Both the position numbers and the translations under genes were made by a program. The notes beneath the pieces were generated by a model, which did not search any database, was not told where the DNA came from, and saw only the letters and a program-made list of their open reading frames with translations. This document shows, piece after piece, positions 36,701 through 49,025 of a DNA stretch of 64,000 nt (its first letter is position 1; each line of letters opens with the position of its first letter). Source of the stretch: Serilophus lunatus (Eukaryota; Chordata; Aves; Passeriformes; Eurylaimidae); the NCBI GenBank assembly GCA_013399895.1, contig VXBA01001271.1, forward strand, positions 132,567 through 196,566, in the 5' to 3' direction.

Positions 36701-39700
36701 CAGCTGAAATAAAGTTTCTTTAGAAGAAAAATAGGAGGTGTACAATTGAAAATTTGGTAAATACATGAAACCAAGAAGATAAGCAGCAGCAGTGTATTGG
36801 ATTGATGCAGTGATACAGCAACTGATTCATACAAGGAAAGAAGATAAAGGAGTATATACTCTGTATACGATTATACATTTGAGCATCAAATCTCTTCTTT
36901 ATTAGATTTGGCTGATGATATAACCTTTTCTTATTTTTTGTTTATGGTAGGACTGTCAGGTAGAAAGCAGGGTGGTTTCTGAATATGTTTTTTTTTTAAT
37001 TTCTGCTGCCACTTTTCCTAAATCTTCAAGATATTGTATTGCTCTAAAGATAACTTTTGGATTTATTTTTTGATCCAGGTTCAGTCTAAGAAAAAGGCTT
37101 TAAGTTGTTCCTATTTTTTTTAATGTAACTGGAAAAAGAAATTGATTGATAGGGTCAGCCACCAACAACTTGGATTTCCTGTATTATGAGGAACATACAA
37201 CAATTGCTGAGAATTGTATACTTAAATTAATAATCATCTCTCTACATTTCATCCTTTTCTGTTCCCTTTTCTGATATATGGACCATGGCTTGAAGGATAG
37301 TGTCCCTCACTTTGTGTTTGCTTAATTTTTGATAAACAGGAAAGGTTCCCTTCACTGTCCCAAATGGCTTTTGTTCCAAAGCCACTTAATTATTATAAAA
37401 TGAAATGGTTCTATTTCTAACTTAAAGTATAGTCAGACTTTTCTGCAAGAATTCCATTATTTTTAGGCTGTACATTAAATTCCAATCATCTTTGGAGCTG
37501 GAAACGTACTGCTTAAGCACATACTGAGAAGAAACTTAACTTGTTGAACTTTCTTTCCCATGGTTGCTTCTCTCACCTTTTACCCAACAGCAACTAGATT
37601 TTTGTTGTTCCTGAATATAAGACTGGTAATTTAGTAATTTATATTTTGAAGGTAGCAAATTATGCATAACTTTAAATATTTCAATGATACTATTATCTTA
37701 AAGGCTGTGCCAAAGGTTTTCCCATCTAGTGCTGAGTGTGACTTTCTGAAATAACTGTTGTCATACATAATTGCAATAAAAAAATCTGCATAATGAAAAA
37801 TAAACAGTAAATTTTTCTTAAAATGGTCACAGGAGTATCATATACAGGAACTTTCTATCAATCAGTAATTTATTGGGGGTCCTAAGAACACTGACACCCT
37901 GCACTTTTACAGAGGGTACATTGGACTGGAGCACAGTTACTACAGTCTGTGAGCATGTGCTTTTGAAAGTGGGAGGATTATGTAAGTCTCCACAAAATAC
38001 ATTCTTCTACATACAATTCATCTGTCATATTGCACATAAATTTTGGGTCAGATTGCAGTTTCTTAAATAATGGAATAAAGTTTTGCTATTCCATTTGGTG
38101 TTGTCTTGTTTCAATACATTTTTAACCTGATGTAAGTATTCTAATAATAAATTTGATATAATGTTGGTAATAAAAAGGCTAGTTTCAAAAAAGGTACCTT
38201 ATAATGAATTTGCATTGTAATGATTTACTGCTCCATGCTGTTTTTCACTCAAGATGCTCCAGGTACTTTGATCTCCAAGTAAACACTTGGCCTGTCTTGT
38301 CCCTTTATGCCAGGCAAAAGAGCCATGTTCCTGCTAGGGCTACCAGAACTCCAGGCTTGCTTGGGACATATTACCCTGGTGCAGATACCCCACAGAGACA
38401 TGAGGCTGACCTAGAGAGTCCCTCCAAGAGCTGTTGTGGCTCATTCTGAAGCAGGAAAGGAGCTATGTGCTGGACTAATCTGCAATATTTGTTGGTATTT
38501 GGGATTGATGAAGCTGATATCCTGTAAGGGTCCAATGCAATATGTTGGGACTTTGTCCAGCTTCTAAGACATTTGAAGCTGGGGAGGATGCAGAGATGGT
38601 TCTACTGGATGTTGAAAAGAGAAATCTACCGGAACAGTTATTCCTGTATGTGTTTCTGTAATGTTTACTGTAATGTTACTGCATATTTATGCTGCCTAGT
38701 TACTTCTAAGAATAACAAACTTTTTTAAAAATACGCTACACAAACCCCATGCAAAACTGGAAATTGTCTCCTGCAGTGTCCTACCTATTATTACAGTATA
38801 ATTTTCCAACACAATTCCTAAAATGGTCAGTCGTGCCAGAACTTCTGTAGCTTAGTCTGCATAAAAGGCTGCTCCTAGCGATAAGCAACTACAACAGTTC
38901 GTGCAATTCTCACTGCTCTGACACAGCACTTAAAAACTAAAAATTACAAATAGCAATGCTTGTCTGGTAACAGGTTCCTAAATTTCTTAGTCTTCTTTCA
39001 GTCTTCAGTCTATAAAGGTATTTCTTCACTGCTGTACTGTGAAATTAGAACAAACAGCTGAAAGTGTTAGTTAATAGTTCTATCAGAATTATCATGAAAA
39101 GGACAGTTAGAATTCAATTAGAAGGTCTGAGTCCAGAGATCTATTAGTTTAGATTAATCAACATAATCAACTTTCACTTAAAACAGTGATCTTAAATTAT
39201 ATGCATTAGACTAAGGGGTTTTTAATATCTGCTTCAGTTTCTTTGAGGAAACATAGGCTGTCCAAATTTTTCAGCAATGACCATTTTACCCAAATCACTA
39301 ATACATCTAAATCAGCTTATCACATAATATAAATGTTTTCCCTTTTACAAGCAAGACTGTGTACCTTATGCTGCCTTTCCCTTTTCTATAATTAGCAGAA
39401 ACACTTGGAAATTTCAATAACACTTTTCTCTATATCTTTACAAGAAAGAAAATGACCTAAAAAGGGAAGAAAGGCAAGTCTAGGAAGGAGCACAACTAAT
39501 ATAAACATCACCCACAACTTGCAATCAGGGACACCCCCTCCCTTTTGCAAGCAGATCCTTTCAGTATTTGTGTTTTGGTTTTGTTATTGAAACTCTCTCT
39601 CTTCACTACAGATTTCCCTACTTGGAAATATTTTCATTTGAGATCACTGTACAGCAACAACAGATAAAGCTGTGCCAAGCTGTAAAGCGGCCCATGGGGT

Positions 39701-42600
39701 AAAAGTCAGTAAAGAACATGTACACTGCAGACAAAGGCTACCCCAACATGGAAGTATTAAGTTTCTTTGTCATTTCAGTATTATTCACGTTATTGAGGTA
39801 ACTATGTGCTATCTCTATACCTTGACACTTATCAAATAAGTAAATTGTGAGGAAAAATATGACTTTCCAGTTGGAAAGCTGAATTTTGAACTGCTGTACA
39901 CTGTCAAACTTATTAACTACTGTGTTTACTAAAATTTCAGTCAGCAATATTTTGCCCAAGTTTTCTGACTGTAACAAAGGGTTCAAAATTCTGAGTTCAT
40001 AAAAATACCAGGATAATTTTATGCCAGGAGGAGATAGTATAAGAAATTAGAGGGACTTGTCTAGCATAAGAAAAGCATAAACCTATCTTTCCTGACTGAT
40101 TCATCATTCACAGCAATGGGATTTGTATGAACACAGAATCTCAGCATTAGTATTTCAGTAGGGCCCTGTGTGGAAAGTTAGATTTGTGATTCTGCAAAAG
40201 TTCAGTACACAGCAAGTGAAAATGCCTTTAAATGTGGTTTACCTGTCCATAAATATAATCTGAGCTCCAATTTCGGGGCGTTCAAACTTTTCCTTAGAAT
40301 CTTTTTAGCTGCAGTAGTTAGGCAGAAACTGAAGGCATAACTGTAGGTTGATGTTAAGTTGGTACACAGCCTCGGTGAGTCCTCCTGTGAAGTCTCCATG
40401 ACCTGCACAAATTTTGGATAATAAACCAGACATAAAGGCTAATTTGCTGGAAATTGCGTAAGGCCAGACCTATCAGTACAATTTAGGAGAAATCCCACAA
40501 AGCAATTGATTTTTGCAAAGATTGCAATCTCTAGAGCCCCATCTTGGATACTAATGCTGTGGAAAAATAAGCTGGAGTTTTTTCATACAATTCTTCCCAT
40601 TTTGCCAGTTAGAAACAGTCTACATTGGCAAAGCCCTGGGATGGTAACGCTGACAGTAAATTGAGAGCTTTAAAATAAACTTGGCACTAAGCCTGAGTGT
40701 GTTGCTAGTTTACTATTTGATTTGAGGTCAATCAAGGCTTCCACTCAGTAAGTAAATGCTGTGCTAAAGTATAAAGTATACTGCTATGTCCTAAACAGCT
40801 GTGAAGGACACAAAGGCACAGTGCTTATTATTACAATTCAGACAGACAACTGAGATATTAGTTTGCTCCTACAGGAATGAAAAATTAGCAGTAGTTTCGG
40901 GGGCAGTTAAAAGCGACTTGATTATTAGGGGTCTGGCCCCTTTATGCCAAAGCTTTTTGCTAGAAACTGTAGGGCTTGCCAAGTTGGAATGAGGATTTAA
41001 GGGTTAAAAAGAAAGCGGTCATGTTTAATTTGTGGTTGTAAAAGATGACTGGGTTATAGGGAAGGCTTTTAGGTTTCAGAGTAGCGTTGAGGACTGCAGG
41101 GGAAGAGCACTGGCCAGGCAGTACTAGAATAAGGGGTAATTTTGGCAAAGGAAATAGTCTATCGTCAATGTCTTGGGAAGCTTAGGGTGACACTTAATTC
41201 CCAAGCCAATCTAAATTTCTAGTTTTTATGTCAGTCTTGTAGGATCCATCAATAGATCCACTTTTTCAGCCTTTCCTGTTTTATCTGTCAATCTAAGCCT
41301 ACTCTGAACTAGGATTTTTGAGGGAAAAGCAGGAAGTCAGGCTGGTAACTTTCTGTCATCGTTAGTGTTCATCATGCAATACTGACTGGCACAAAATGGA
41401 TTAAGGCAGATCCAGGAGAAGAAATTGAGTGAATTATTTTTAAAGACAGGATTTGACACAGCAGAGTCTAAAGAACATTTTTTTAATTGTTCCACATGGC
41501 TTGCAGGTCTAAGATGAGGACTTGGTACAAACTCAGGTTTGTCTAAAGGTGCAAACTGCTGGTTTCTCTTCACATTGATGCTTGCACAACAGGCAGGAAC
41601 TAAGCTGTCAATCAGATGTACTACTGGATCCCTCAGTTCCTCAGCTGAGAATGTGACTAGAATGAACAGAAGCATATGGTTTTACATGGACACAATATGC
41701 TGGGATAGTTTTAGGGCCCCTGTCAAGCTTGAGCTTTAGGATAAAACCCTGAAGCTGTTACATTCTGTCTTGTCCACGATGCTAAAATGGTAAAGAGATA
41801 GATATTTGAAATACAGTTATGAGATAGGTTATGGGTAACTCGATTGTAAGGCTGAGCAAAAGCAAAGGTTAAAATGAAATGCACTATAAAGGTGGCAGTG
41901 CTACAGTGAAGACTGGTGCTAGCAGAAATGCATGGAGGACAGTGAGAATTCCAATAGCTTTGGTTACATCTGGAGAAGTGGTGGCATATCACTTGCACAA
42001 GCTCAATGAGGATCAGTGAAAATTAGCTACAGCAGTCTTAAAAATACATTTGGCAGTACATACACTTCAGTGTGTCATCACCCCTGAACACAGGAAACAA
42101 ACAGCCATCTTTTGAGGCAGGATTTCTTTTGACTCACTGAAAGGCCTTCATCCTGTTCCCAGAACTTGACCTAAATAAAGCTACCACTCCTCTTTTTCTG
42201 TCTTTAAACGATTCTGAAATGGGTGTATTCAAACAAGGTCCGCCCTATAAATGGTTGGATTGCATCCTCTTTCTCAGTCATTCTTTGTAAGTCCTGAATA
42301 TTGATTGCTACATGTAGGAGCTGCCAAATTTTCCTCTTCTGGCTGTAAACAGAATGCGTGCAGTTGGGAGCTACATTATTTTTTAGAAAGCTTTCTAACC
42401 TTTCCCAGCATTTCACATCTCTGCTCTCACCACCACTGGCTGCCTGTCAAGTGGGGAAAACACAAACATCGTGAATACTGAAAGGTTACTTGTGGCTAGT
42501 CCTTGTTTGTAGCGCAGCACGTACAGCACTTTTTAATGATGTGTTTTCTGCGCTAAATTAGGCCTGGGCTCTTGAGAGTAATTGCAGTGGCTTCCTTTAA
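30769..42600. other. Intergenic DNA between CR1 and EPM2A promoter
   Basis: About 11.8 kb of AT-rich sequence with no supported gene. The open frames are short (112 codons or fewer) and unrecognised. A group of palindromic transcription-factor-like sites lies at 34509-34658, and an octamer-like ATTTGCAT at 35102. I recognise no transposon in this stretch. Confidence 0.55.
34509..34658. promoter_or_regulatory. Candidate enhancer: cluster of palindromic sites
   Basis: Three perfect palindromes lie in 150 bp. TGGATTAATCCA (34509-34520) is a head-to-head pair of TAATCC sites of the kind bound by OTX/PITX-type homeodomains. CACGTG (34528-34533) is an E-box. ATTTGCATGCAAAT (34645-34658) is two overlapping octamer motifs of the POU type. 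The motifs are directly visible; enhancer activity is inference, and no conservation data were available. Confidence 0.3.
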
Positions 42601-43251
42601 TGAAGCAATAATCCTTGTTAAAGTCAGCATACATAACGCTGACTTTCGCAACCAGGAAAGCCAGTGTTGAGCTGCAGAAAGAACTCTCCATCCCAGCCTC
42701 CGTCCGCTTCAGGAGGCGACCGGGGGTCGGTGTTGTTTTAACTCCCAGCGGGTACTTCGGGAGAGGAGTTCCCTCGGCTACGGGCAAGGACGGGCGCCCC
42801 GGGCAAAGCCCTCAGAGAAGGAATCGCCGCCTGGCGCCGCCGAGAGAAGGGGCAGGGGAAGGGACAGAGCCAGGCCCGGGGCGGTGTCGGTGTCCTGCCC
42901 CCCGCCCCGGCGGAAGGGCGGGCCCGGGGCGAGCCCACGGCGGTGGCTCCCGGAGCGGCGGCGGCCCCGTTCCCGGCCATGCTGTTCCGCTTCGGAGTGG
43001 TGCTGCCCGCCCGGGTGATGGAGGGCGGCGTGGAGCTGCTGGTGGCCGGGTCGCGGCCGGAGCTGGGCCAGTGGGACCCGCAGCGCGCCGTGCCCATGAG
43101 GCCGGCGCGGCCGAGCGCCCCGCTGCCCGCCCAGGAGCCCGCGCTGTGGCTGGCGGAGGTGGAGCTGCCGGACGAGGACGCCGCCAGCCCCTTCTGGTAC
43201 AAGTTCCTGCGGCGGGAGGGCGGCCGCCTCCTCTGGGAAGGTAACGGAGGG
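42601..43251 (+). promoter_or_regulatory. EPM2A: CpG island, EPM2A promoter and 5' UTR
   Basis: From about 42700 the sequence becomes strongly GC- and CpG-rich, with GGGGCGGTG and GGGCGGG boxes of the SP1 type (near 42878 and 42916), leading into the laforin start codon at 42979. There is no TATA box at a useful distance, as is common for CpG-island promoters. The start site is not defined by the sequence. A perfect 9-bp inverted repeat containing GTCAGC half-sites lies at the upstream edge (42620-42646). Confidence 0.75.
42979..43240 (+). CDS. EPM2A: EPM2A (laforin), exon 1: carbohydrate-binding module
   Basis: Laforin is the glycogen phosphatase whose loss causes Lafora disease in humans. 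It binds glycogen through an N-terminal CBM20 module and carries a dual-specificity phosphatase domain. This exon encodes residues 1-87 plus the first base of codon 88, nearly all of the CBM20. The start is the ATG giving MLFRFGVVLP; no better in-frame ATG lies upstream. Glycogen-contact residues known from the human protein are present: W32 in GQWDP, K75 in FWYKF (human K87), and W86 in LLWEG (human W99). The module is about 13 residues shorter than the human one, mainly in the loop between the second tryptophan block and FWYKF. The donor is GAAG|GTAACG at 43240/43241, phase 1. The Kozak context has G at -3. Confidence 0.95.
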
Positions 43252-43493
43252 NNNNNNNNNNNNNNNNNNNNNNNNNNNNNNNNNNNNNNNNNNNNNNNNN
43301 NNNNNNNNNNNNNNNNNNNNNNNNNNNNNNNNNNNNNNNNNNNNNNNNNNNNNNNNNNNNNNNNNNNNNNNNNNNNNNNNNNNNNNNNNNNNNNNNNNNN
43401 NNNNNNNNNNNNNNNNNNNNNNNNNNNNNNNNNNNNNNNNNNNNNNNNNNNNNNNNNNNNNNNNNNNNNNNNNNNNNNNNNNNNNNNNNNNNN
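43252..43493. other. Assembly gap (242 N)
   Basis: A run of N starting 12 bases after the EPM2A exon 1 donor. It hides the GC-rich start of intron 1, not coding sequence. Frames crossing it are artefacts. Confidence 0.99.
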
Positions 43494-46204
43494 TACTTTA
43501 GGCATCTGTTGTCACGGTGCTTTGTGTCTTCTTTCTTTCCCCAGAAGTAAAGAACTCAGAATTTCCTACTTAGGCGTTAAAGTGTGACTTGTTACTTTAT
43601 TTCTCTAAGATGAAATGTCATGATGGTGTTTTCAGAGCTGATAACCACTGGAATTTTAAAAAACAAACAAAAGCAAGAGAGAAGTTCCATCACAGCTCTT
43701 CCAGTCTTGTGATTTCTGTAGTACTTGCACCGTGATTTTCTTGTATTCTCTGTTGTCAAACGTTGAACGACTCTAGTCAGTTTCCATGTGCCGTTCTAGT
43801 ATATTTAAGTATCTTAAACAGAACACTTATACAATTGTCTGCTGAGTCAAATAAAGGTCTAAATATAATGCTTGTTACTGAGGAATGGATCTGACCCCGT
43901 GAAAGGAAGACAGATGACTAGGTAACTTGTGAGGGTTTTTCTTTAACTCACAATTTTATAATCCTTATATCAAAATAACACATTGTAGAGCAGTTGCTCT
44001 TCAGCCATTTTAAGAATATGTACCACGATTCTAAACTGCCATTCTGTTATATAGACTAAAACATGCAGTTGTTGCATTTTGTTTTTTTTACTTTATGCTA
44101 ATAAGGGACTACATGGTAATATTACATTCACACAAGTTTACATCATTGAATACTTATGTACATCATGCAATAGTAATTATTTGGCAGCTAAACTAAATAG
44201 TGTATTCTGCCTGCTTTAACCATGTTTTTCTTTTGCAGAATTGCAGAAAAAGTGAATTTATGGAATAAAAACATTTACATCTGTCCAAGGAAGCAGAATT
44301 GTGTCTCTTTTGAAGGTGCCAAGTGGTAGATAATATGCCAATGATATTGGTGTATAAAAGGGTCCTCACCATACAGAATGCAGAAATAATAAGAAAATGT
44401 TCCAGACTGTAGAGAATCGGCAATTGTAAGGTTGATGGTTACTGGTTTGAAAGTAACAATAGCTCAAGGTGTTGTCTATTCCTGGAAGTACATGTAGGAA
44501 ATGTAGTCAGAGTAATAAACATACTCTGTTTTGGCAGATTTGCAGTTTTAGGATTAACCTGTGTGGCATTTTGTTCTTGTCATTGTGAATGTTCTGCAGT
44601 TTGAGCTCACCGCGTAGCTGGAGTGATAGAAAGCAAATGGGTATATTATCCAAATGCAGAAGAGCTTTCTAATTAGGCATTCATATCAACAAGTTTTTCC
44701 TATGTTAATATTTACTGGAAAGAACTAAATTTGCTTAAATCTTGAAATTTATTGTTCTTTGGCTCCCTTCACATAATAAATAAGGATGTTTTTCTATCCA
44801 ATAATTAAGCAATTCTGCTCTTCTTTTTTATCTAGTCTGTTTTATTGTGGGGTTTATTTTAAGTGTTGATCAATAAAAGTTTTGGCTGTCATCTCTTCAT
44901 TCTTATAAGAATCACAATTTGAAAAGAAAACCGTTAAGAAAAGAACAAATTGTTTTTTGTAATAAGCAAATGCTGTGCGTTGTCTCTTTAGTATCCTACA
45001 TGTTTAGAATAAAAATGTGCTTTGGGAGACATTTACCACTTACAGAACATCTGCAGTTTTGAAGGCATGGTTATGGGAGATAGAAGAAAGTGCAGAATGA
45101 TACCTGATACAAGTTTGTGAGTTGTGGCAATCATCTGCAACCAGAGAGACTCCAGTCCAGTTACAGATGTCATATGCTTACGTGTATTGGATGTTGAAAT
45201 AATGTGCTGTATTTAAGAAACTTGGTCTCAGTTTTTTGTTAATACATGTCTGTGAGAATTCCACTGGTAATGCTTGTTGTTTTTGTAATACTACAGTACA
45301 TGTTGTATCACATTTTGAGTATAAATTACAACCATTCCAATGCAATGGGGAAACCGAAAGATAAAGTGAGGGTATTTGTTTCTGTGGACTAGAAGAGTCA
45401 ATGTCATGGGCCAGTGTTCTCTGGCTTTTGGTTTGTGCCATGTCTGGTTGGAAGCTTTCAGGCCAGGCTTGGCCTGTACGAGAATCACTGGGCTGTTTCT
45501 TGTGTCTGGAGGGAACTGATTCCCTGTCCAGGAGGAAGAAGTGGAAGGGGAACGTCACTTCTGCTCCTGGAGGACTGGATACTAACCTCTGGTGTCCCAG
45601 GGTGATGTTGCTGATCTGCATCCAGGATCTGTCAGTTGATAATTGCTGGCTCAAATCACATGAGTTGTGCAAGGTTTCTCAGGATTCATTACTTGCTTAC
45701 CCGCTGTGAGAGCTGAGGCCTGACTGTGCTGCGGTATATGTGTAAAAACAGTTTGGGTTTGAGCTTTAGAACCTGGGAATATGTTTGGATAAAAAAAAAA
45801 AGAATGCATATACATGTTTGTTCTCCCCAACTGCACCTGTGTCTGTCTGTGTACTTTGTTTTTGATGTTGATTCTTCAAAACTGGACTTAACATTTCTCA
45901 GCTGGGCAAGTAAGCATTTTGTGCCTACTGTCAAAACTAAATAAATACAAAATGAAACTTATGCTTGAATTTTTTTTTCTGAGGTTATGACTGAACACTC
46001 ATCTGTGCCTTTATCCCCTTTACTCTCATCTAAATAAACTGTAGGTACTAATGAAGGGACATGCTTCATAAAAGGACAGAGGAGTTAGTAAAGATATGCC
46101 CCAAACTGTATTTTGAGATGAACAGTGTGTTGATGCCTTATGTTTTAAGAAGAGGAAAAATATATATAAAAAACATGAGCTTGTATTATTGATCCATTGT
46201 TACC

Positions 46205-46370
46205 CAGAGAAGTTGTGGATGTCCCATTCTTGGAGGTATTCAAGGCCAGGTTGGATGGGACCCTGAGCAACCTGGTCTAGTGAAAGATGTTCCTGCCTGT
46301 GACATGGGGTTGGAACTGGATGATCTTTATGGTCCCTAGCAACACAAGCCATTCTTTGATTCTATGATTT
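46205..46370 (+). mobile_element. CR1 LINE 3' end fragment
   Basis: A typical CR1 3' UTR: AGAAGTTGTGGATG, TGGAGGTATTCAAGGCCAGG, TTGGATGGGACCCTGAGCAA, ACATGGGGTTGGAACTGGAT, GATCTTTATGGTCCC, and the terminal ATTCTTTGATTCTATGATT repeat. The copy is 5' truncated, about 166 bp, and non-coding. Confidence 0.9.
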
Positions 46371-46879
46371 TCACATAGATATTAGTTTGATGTGGTTGGT
46401 GCTTGCTTGAGGCTTGAGAGATACAGTATTGCTGTCAAAGCTCAAGAGCACAGCCAACCTACATTCTAGTAATTTGCTCAGGTGAGCAGGACCTTATTCA
46501 TTCCAAAAAAAAGCCCATCTCTAGTTTTGGTAAGAGAGGAGAAGAGAAAAGGCAGCGTCTTGTTTGCATGTAGGTGCTGCTGGTGTTCTTGGTGGTTTCT
46601 TGGAGGGCCAAACCAAAGAGTACAATTCAGTTTGATTTGGAAACAGTTACGTTAGCCTGTGGCATGGTATGTTGCCTTTCCAGCATTTTCAGTTCGTGCT
46701 CCTGTGACCTTTTTTGTTGCAGTTTAAGCCACGTGTTGGACAGCCTGCACTTGTGATCGTTCAAAAAGATTTGTATGTTGGCTGAGCAAGGATCTTCTCT
46801 TGGAACTAAGGGAAAAAAAGGAGGTGTATGGCCAGTGGAAGCAAGGCTGAGTGTGAGAGATGCTGCTTGCCTCTGGAGG

Positions 46880-48506
46880 GAGAAAATTTGTGCAGCCAAA
46901 GCTCAGCTGGAATTAAAACTGGCCAGAAATGTTAGGAGACAATGAAAAGAGTTTTTTCGAGTGTATTAATGGCACAAGACAGTGTAAGAATAACAGCAGC
47001 CTGTTATAGGATGAGGATGATCACCTCACAAACAGGGACAGAGACAAGGGAGAGGTGTTTAATGCTTTGCCTCTGTCTTCAACATAGATGATAGGCCAAG
47101 GGGATCTCAGTGCCCTGCACTGCAGGACCTTCACTGCAAAAATTATTAACTCCCAGTTGACCCTGAAATTTTGTGGGATCTGCTGTTACGGCTGGATTCT
47201 TACAAATCTTTGGGGCCTGAGGACCATCCAAGAATCCTCAAAAAGCTGGCTGGTGTCATTGCAAAACCTCTCTCAGTGATTTTTGAGTGGTCTTGGGAAT
47301 CTGGAGAGGTCTCAGCTGACTGGAAGGTGGCAAAAATCCTGATTTTCAGGTAGGGCAAGAGGACCCCAGAAACTACAGGTCTGTCAGTCTCACTTCTGCA
47401 CCTGGTAAAGTTATGGAGAAGATTATTCTGAGAAGTATTGAAAAACACCTGAAAGGCAACAGAGTTATTTGTCACAGCCAGCAAGGCTTCATGAAAGTCT
47501 TGCTTATCCTGCTTATCCAACCTGATTTCCTTTTAGACCCTCCTAGGCAACCCACCTAGTTGATCAAGGGAAGCCAGTTGATGTAATCTTTTTGGATTTC
47601 AATAAGGATTTTGATACTGTCTCTGAGTGGATCTTTCTAGACAAAATGTCCAGCCCACAGCTGGAGAAACACATCGCACAGTGGATGAGCAATTGGCTCA
47701 CAGGTCGAGCACAGAGAGTACCAGTGAACGGGGTAATATCAGACTGGCAACTTGTCACTAGTGGGGTTCCACAGGGCTCCATCTTGGGCCCTGTGATCTT
47801 GAACATCTTCATAAATGACTTCGATGCAGGACGGGAAGGGATACTCAGCAGGTTTGAGACAACACAAAACTCAGTGGAGCTGTTGACTCCCTCAAGGTCA
47901 GGGAGGCCCTGTAGAGACCTCAACAGATTAGAGGACTGGGCAGTCACCAACCATATGAAGTTCAACAAGGGAAAATTCTGGATTTTGCACCTGGAGCAGG
48001 CCAACCCTGGATGTAGGTGCAGGCTAGGGAATGAGATGCTGGAAAGCCGTGCCACAGAAAAGGACCTGGGGGTCCTGGTTGATGGCAAGTTGAATATGAG
48101 TCAGCAGTGCCCTGGCAGCCAGGAGGGCCAACTGTGTCCTGGAGGGCATCAGGCTAATCATCACCAGTTGAGGGAGGTGATTGTCCCTCTCTGCTCTGCT
48201 CTGGTGTGGCCTCATCTTGAATACTGTGTGCAGTTTTGGGCACAACAATATAAGATTTTAAGCTCTTAGAGAGTGTCCAAGGGAGGGCAATGGGGATGGT
48301 GAAGGGCCTTGGGAGGAAGCTGTACGAGGAGCGGCTGAGGTCACTTGGGAAGTGGTCGCAGCACCAAGCCTGACAGAGTTCAAGAACTGTTTGGATGATA
48401 CTCTCAGGCATATAGTATGGGTCTTGGCAATGGTGCTGTGCAAGGTGAGGAGTTGGACTTAATGATCCTTGTGGGTCCCTTCCAACTCAGCATATTCTGT
48501 GACCTA
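46880..48506 (+). mobile_element. CR1 LINE with reverse-transcriptase remnant and internal deletion
   Basis: About 1.6 kb of a 5'-truncated CR1, in the sense orientation of EPM2A. It covers the central and C-terminal reverse-transcriptase region and the 3' end. Recognisable peptides include VAKPLSVIFEWSWESGEV-like sequence near 47240-47300, LVTSGVPQGSILGPV near 47750-47800, and FINDFD near 47810-47825. The reading frame is split over at least two frames with stops (for example TAG at 47351), and the conserved FADD catalytic segment near 47850-47865 is lost through a small frame-shifting deletion, so the enzyme is dead. The terminal block GGAGTTGGACTTAATGATCC...CATATTCTGTGACC matches a CR1 tail. 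At about 48348 the sequence jumps from GAGCGGCTGAGGTCACTTGG straight to GAAGTGGTCGCAGCACCAAG, skipping sequence normally present between these blocks. Confidence 0.93.
47592..48269 (+). pseudogene. CR1 reverse-transcriptase remnant (pseudogene)
   Basis: The longest open stretch (225 codons) inside the CR1 copy. It corresponds to the reverse-transcriptase palm and thumb of a non-LTR retrotransposon. It begins with DFNKDFDTVSEWIFLDKMSS, a match to the conserved DFSKAFDTV motif, and includes GVPQGSILGPVILNIFINDF. After that the frame departs from the family sequence because of a small deletion where the catalytic FADD should be, and later residues are out of frame. Translation from this ATG is not expected. 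Confidence 0.85.
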
Positions 48507-48959
48507 TGGAGTAGCGTTTTCATAATATTTTAATGCAACGAGTGAAAATGTCAGAAGTAAATTCTTGCCACAGTTTTCAAGGGTCAAGCACTTGATTGGT
48601 TGAAAATATCAGTGATAGGTAAGCACATAAAGATTTCATTTTCAAAATGTCAGCGTGTTGGTACTTAAAAAGCAATCTCACTTCTTGGCCTCAACTCTGG
48701 AACAAACCAGGTATGTTTTCTTTAGAAGAGATTTTTTTAAGGCCGTATGGGAAGGTAATACCTAGTTGCCATTTGCATTGGAGAGATTGTAACAAAAATT
48801 ACTTGAGGCTCAGCCATAGCAGGATAAAGCAAAGTAAAAGTTCTCTGAGGCCATTCTAAAAACTTACAGTTGGATACAATGTTATTTTTCAGTAACATGC
48901 ATCTTTTTTTTTTCCTCAAAGCTATCAGCAGATCCCTGAAATAGGTAGCAATTCTATTA

Positions 48960-49025
48960 TTAAAAATATCCCAAACCAACACCAAAACAAAAAAATCGAC
49001 CAATCAAAGAAAAAAAAACAAAACC
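48960..49025. repeat. A-rich low-complexity tract
   Basis: A/C-rich simple sequence (CCAAACCAACACC-like, then A runs). No retroelement body is visible next to it. Confidence 0.6.

Noticed and set aside
42615..43244. A 209-codon frame overlapping EPM2A exon 1 in another frame
   Set aside because: It begins at TTG, not ATG, and is a by-product of stop-poor GC-rich DNA; the Ala/Gly/Arg-rich product has no similarity I recognise.
45178..45672. A 164-codon minus-strand open frame in EPM2A intron 1
   Set aside because: No recognisable domain or splice context; the composition looks random.
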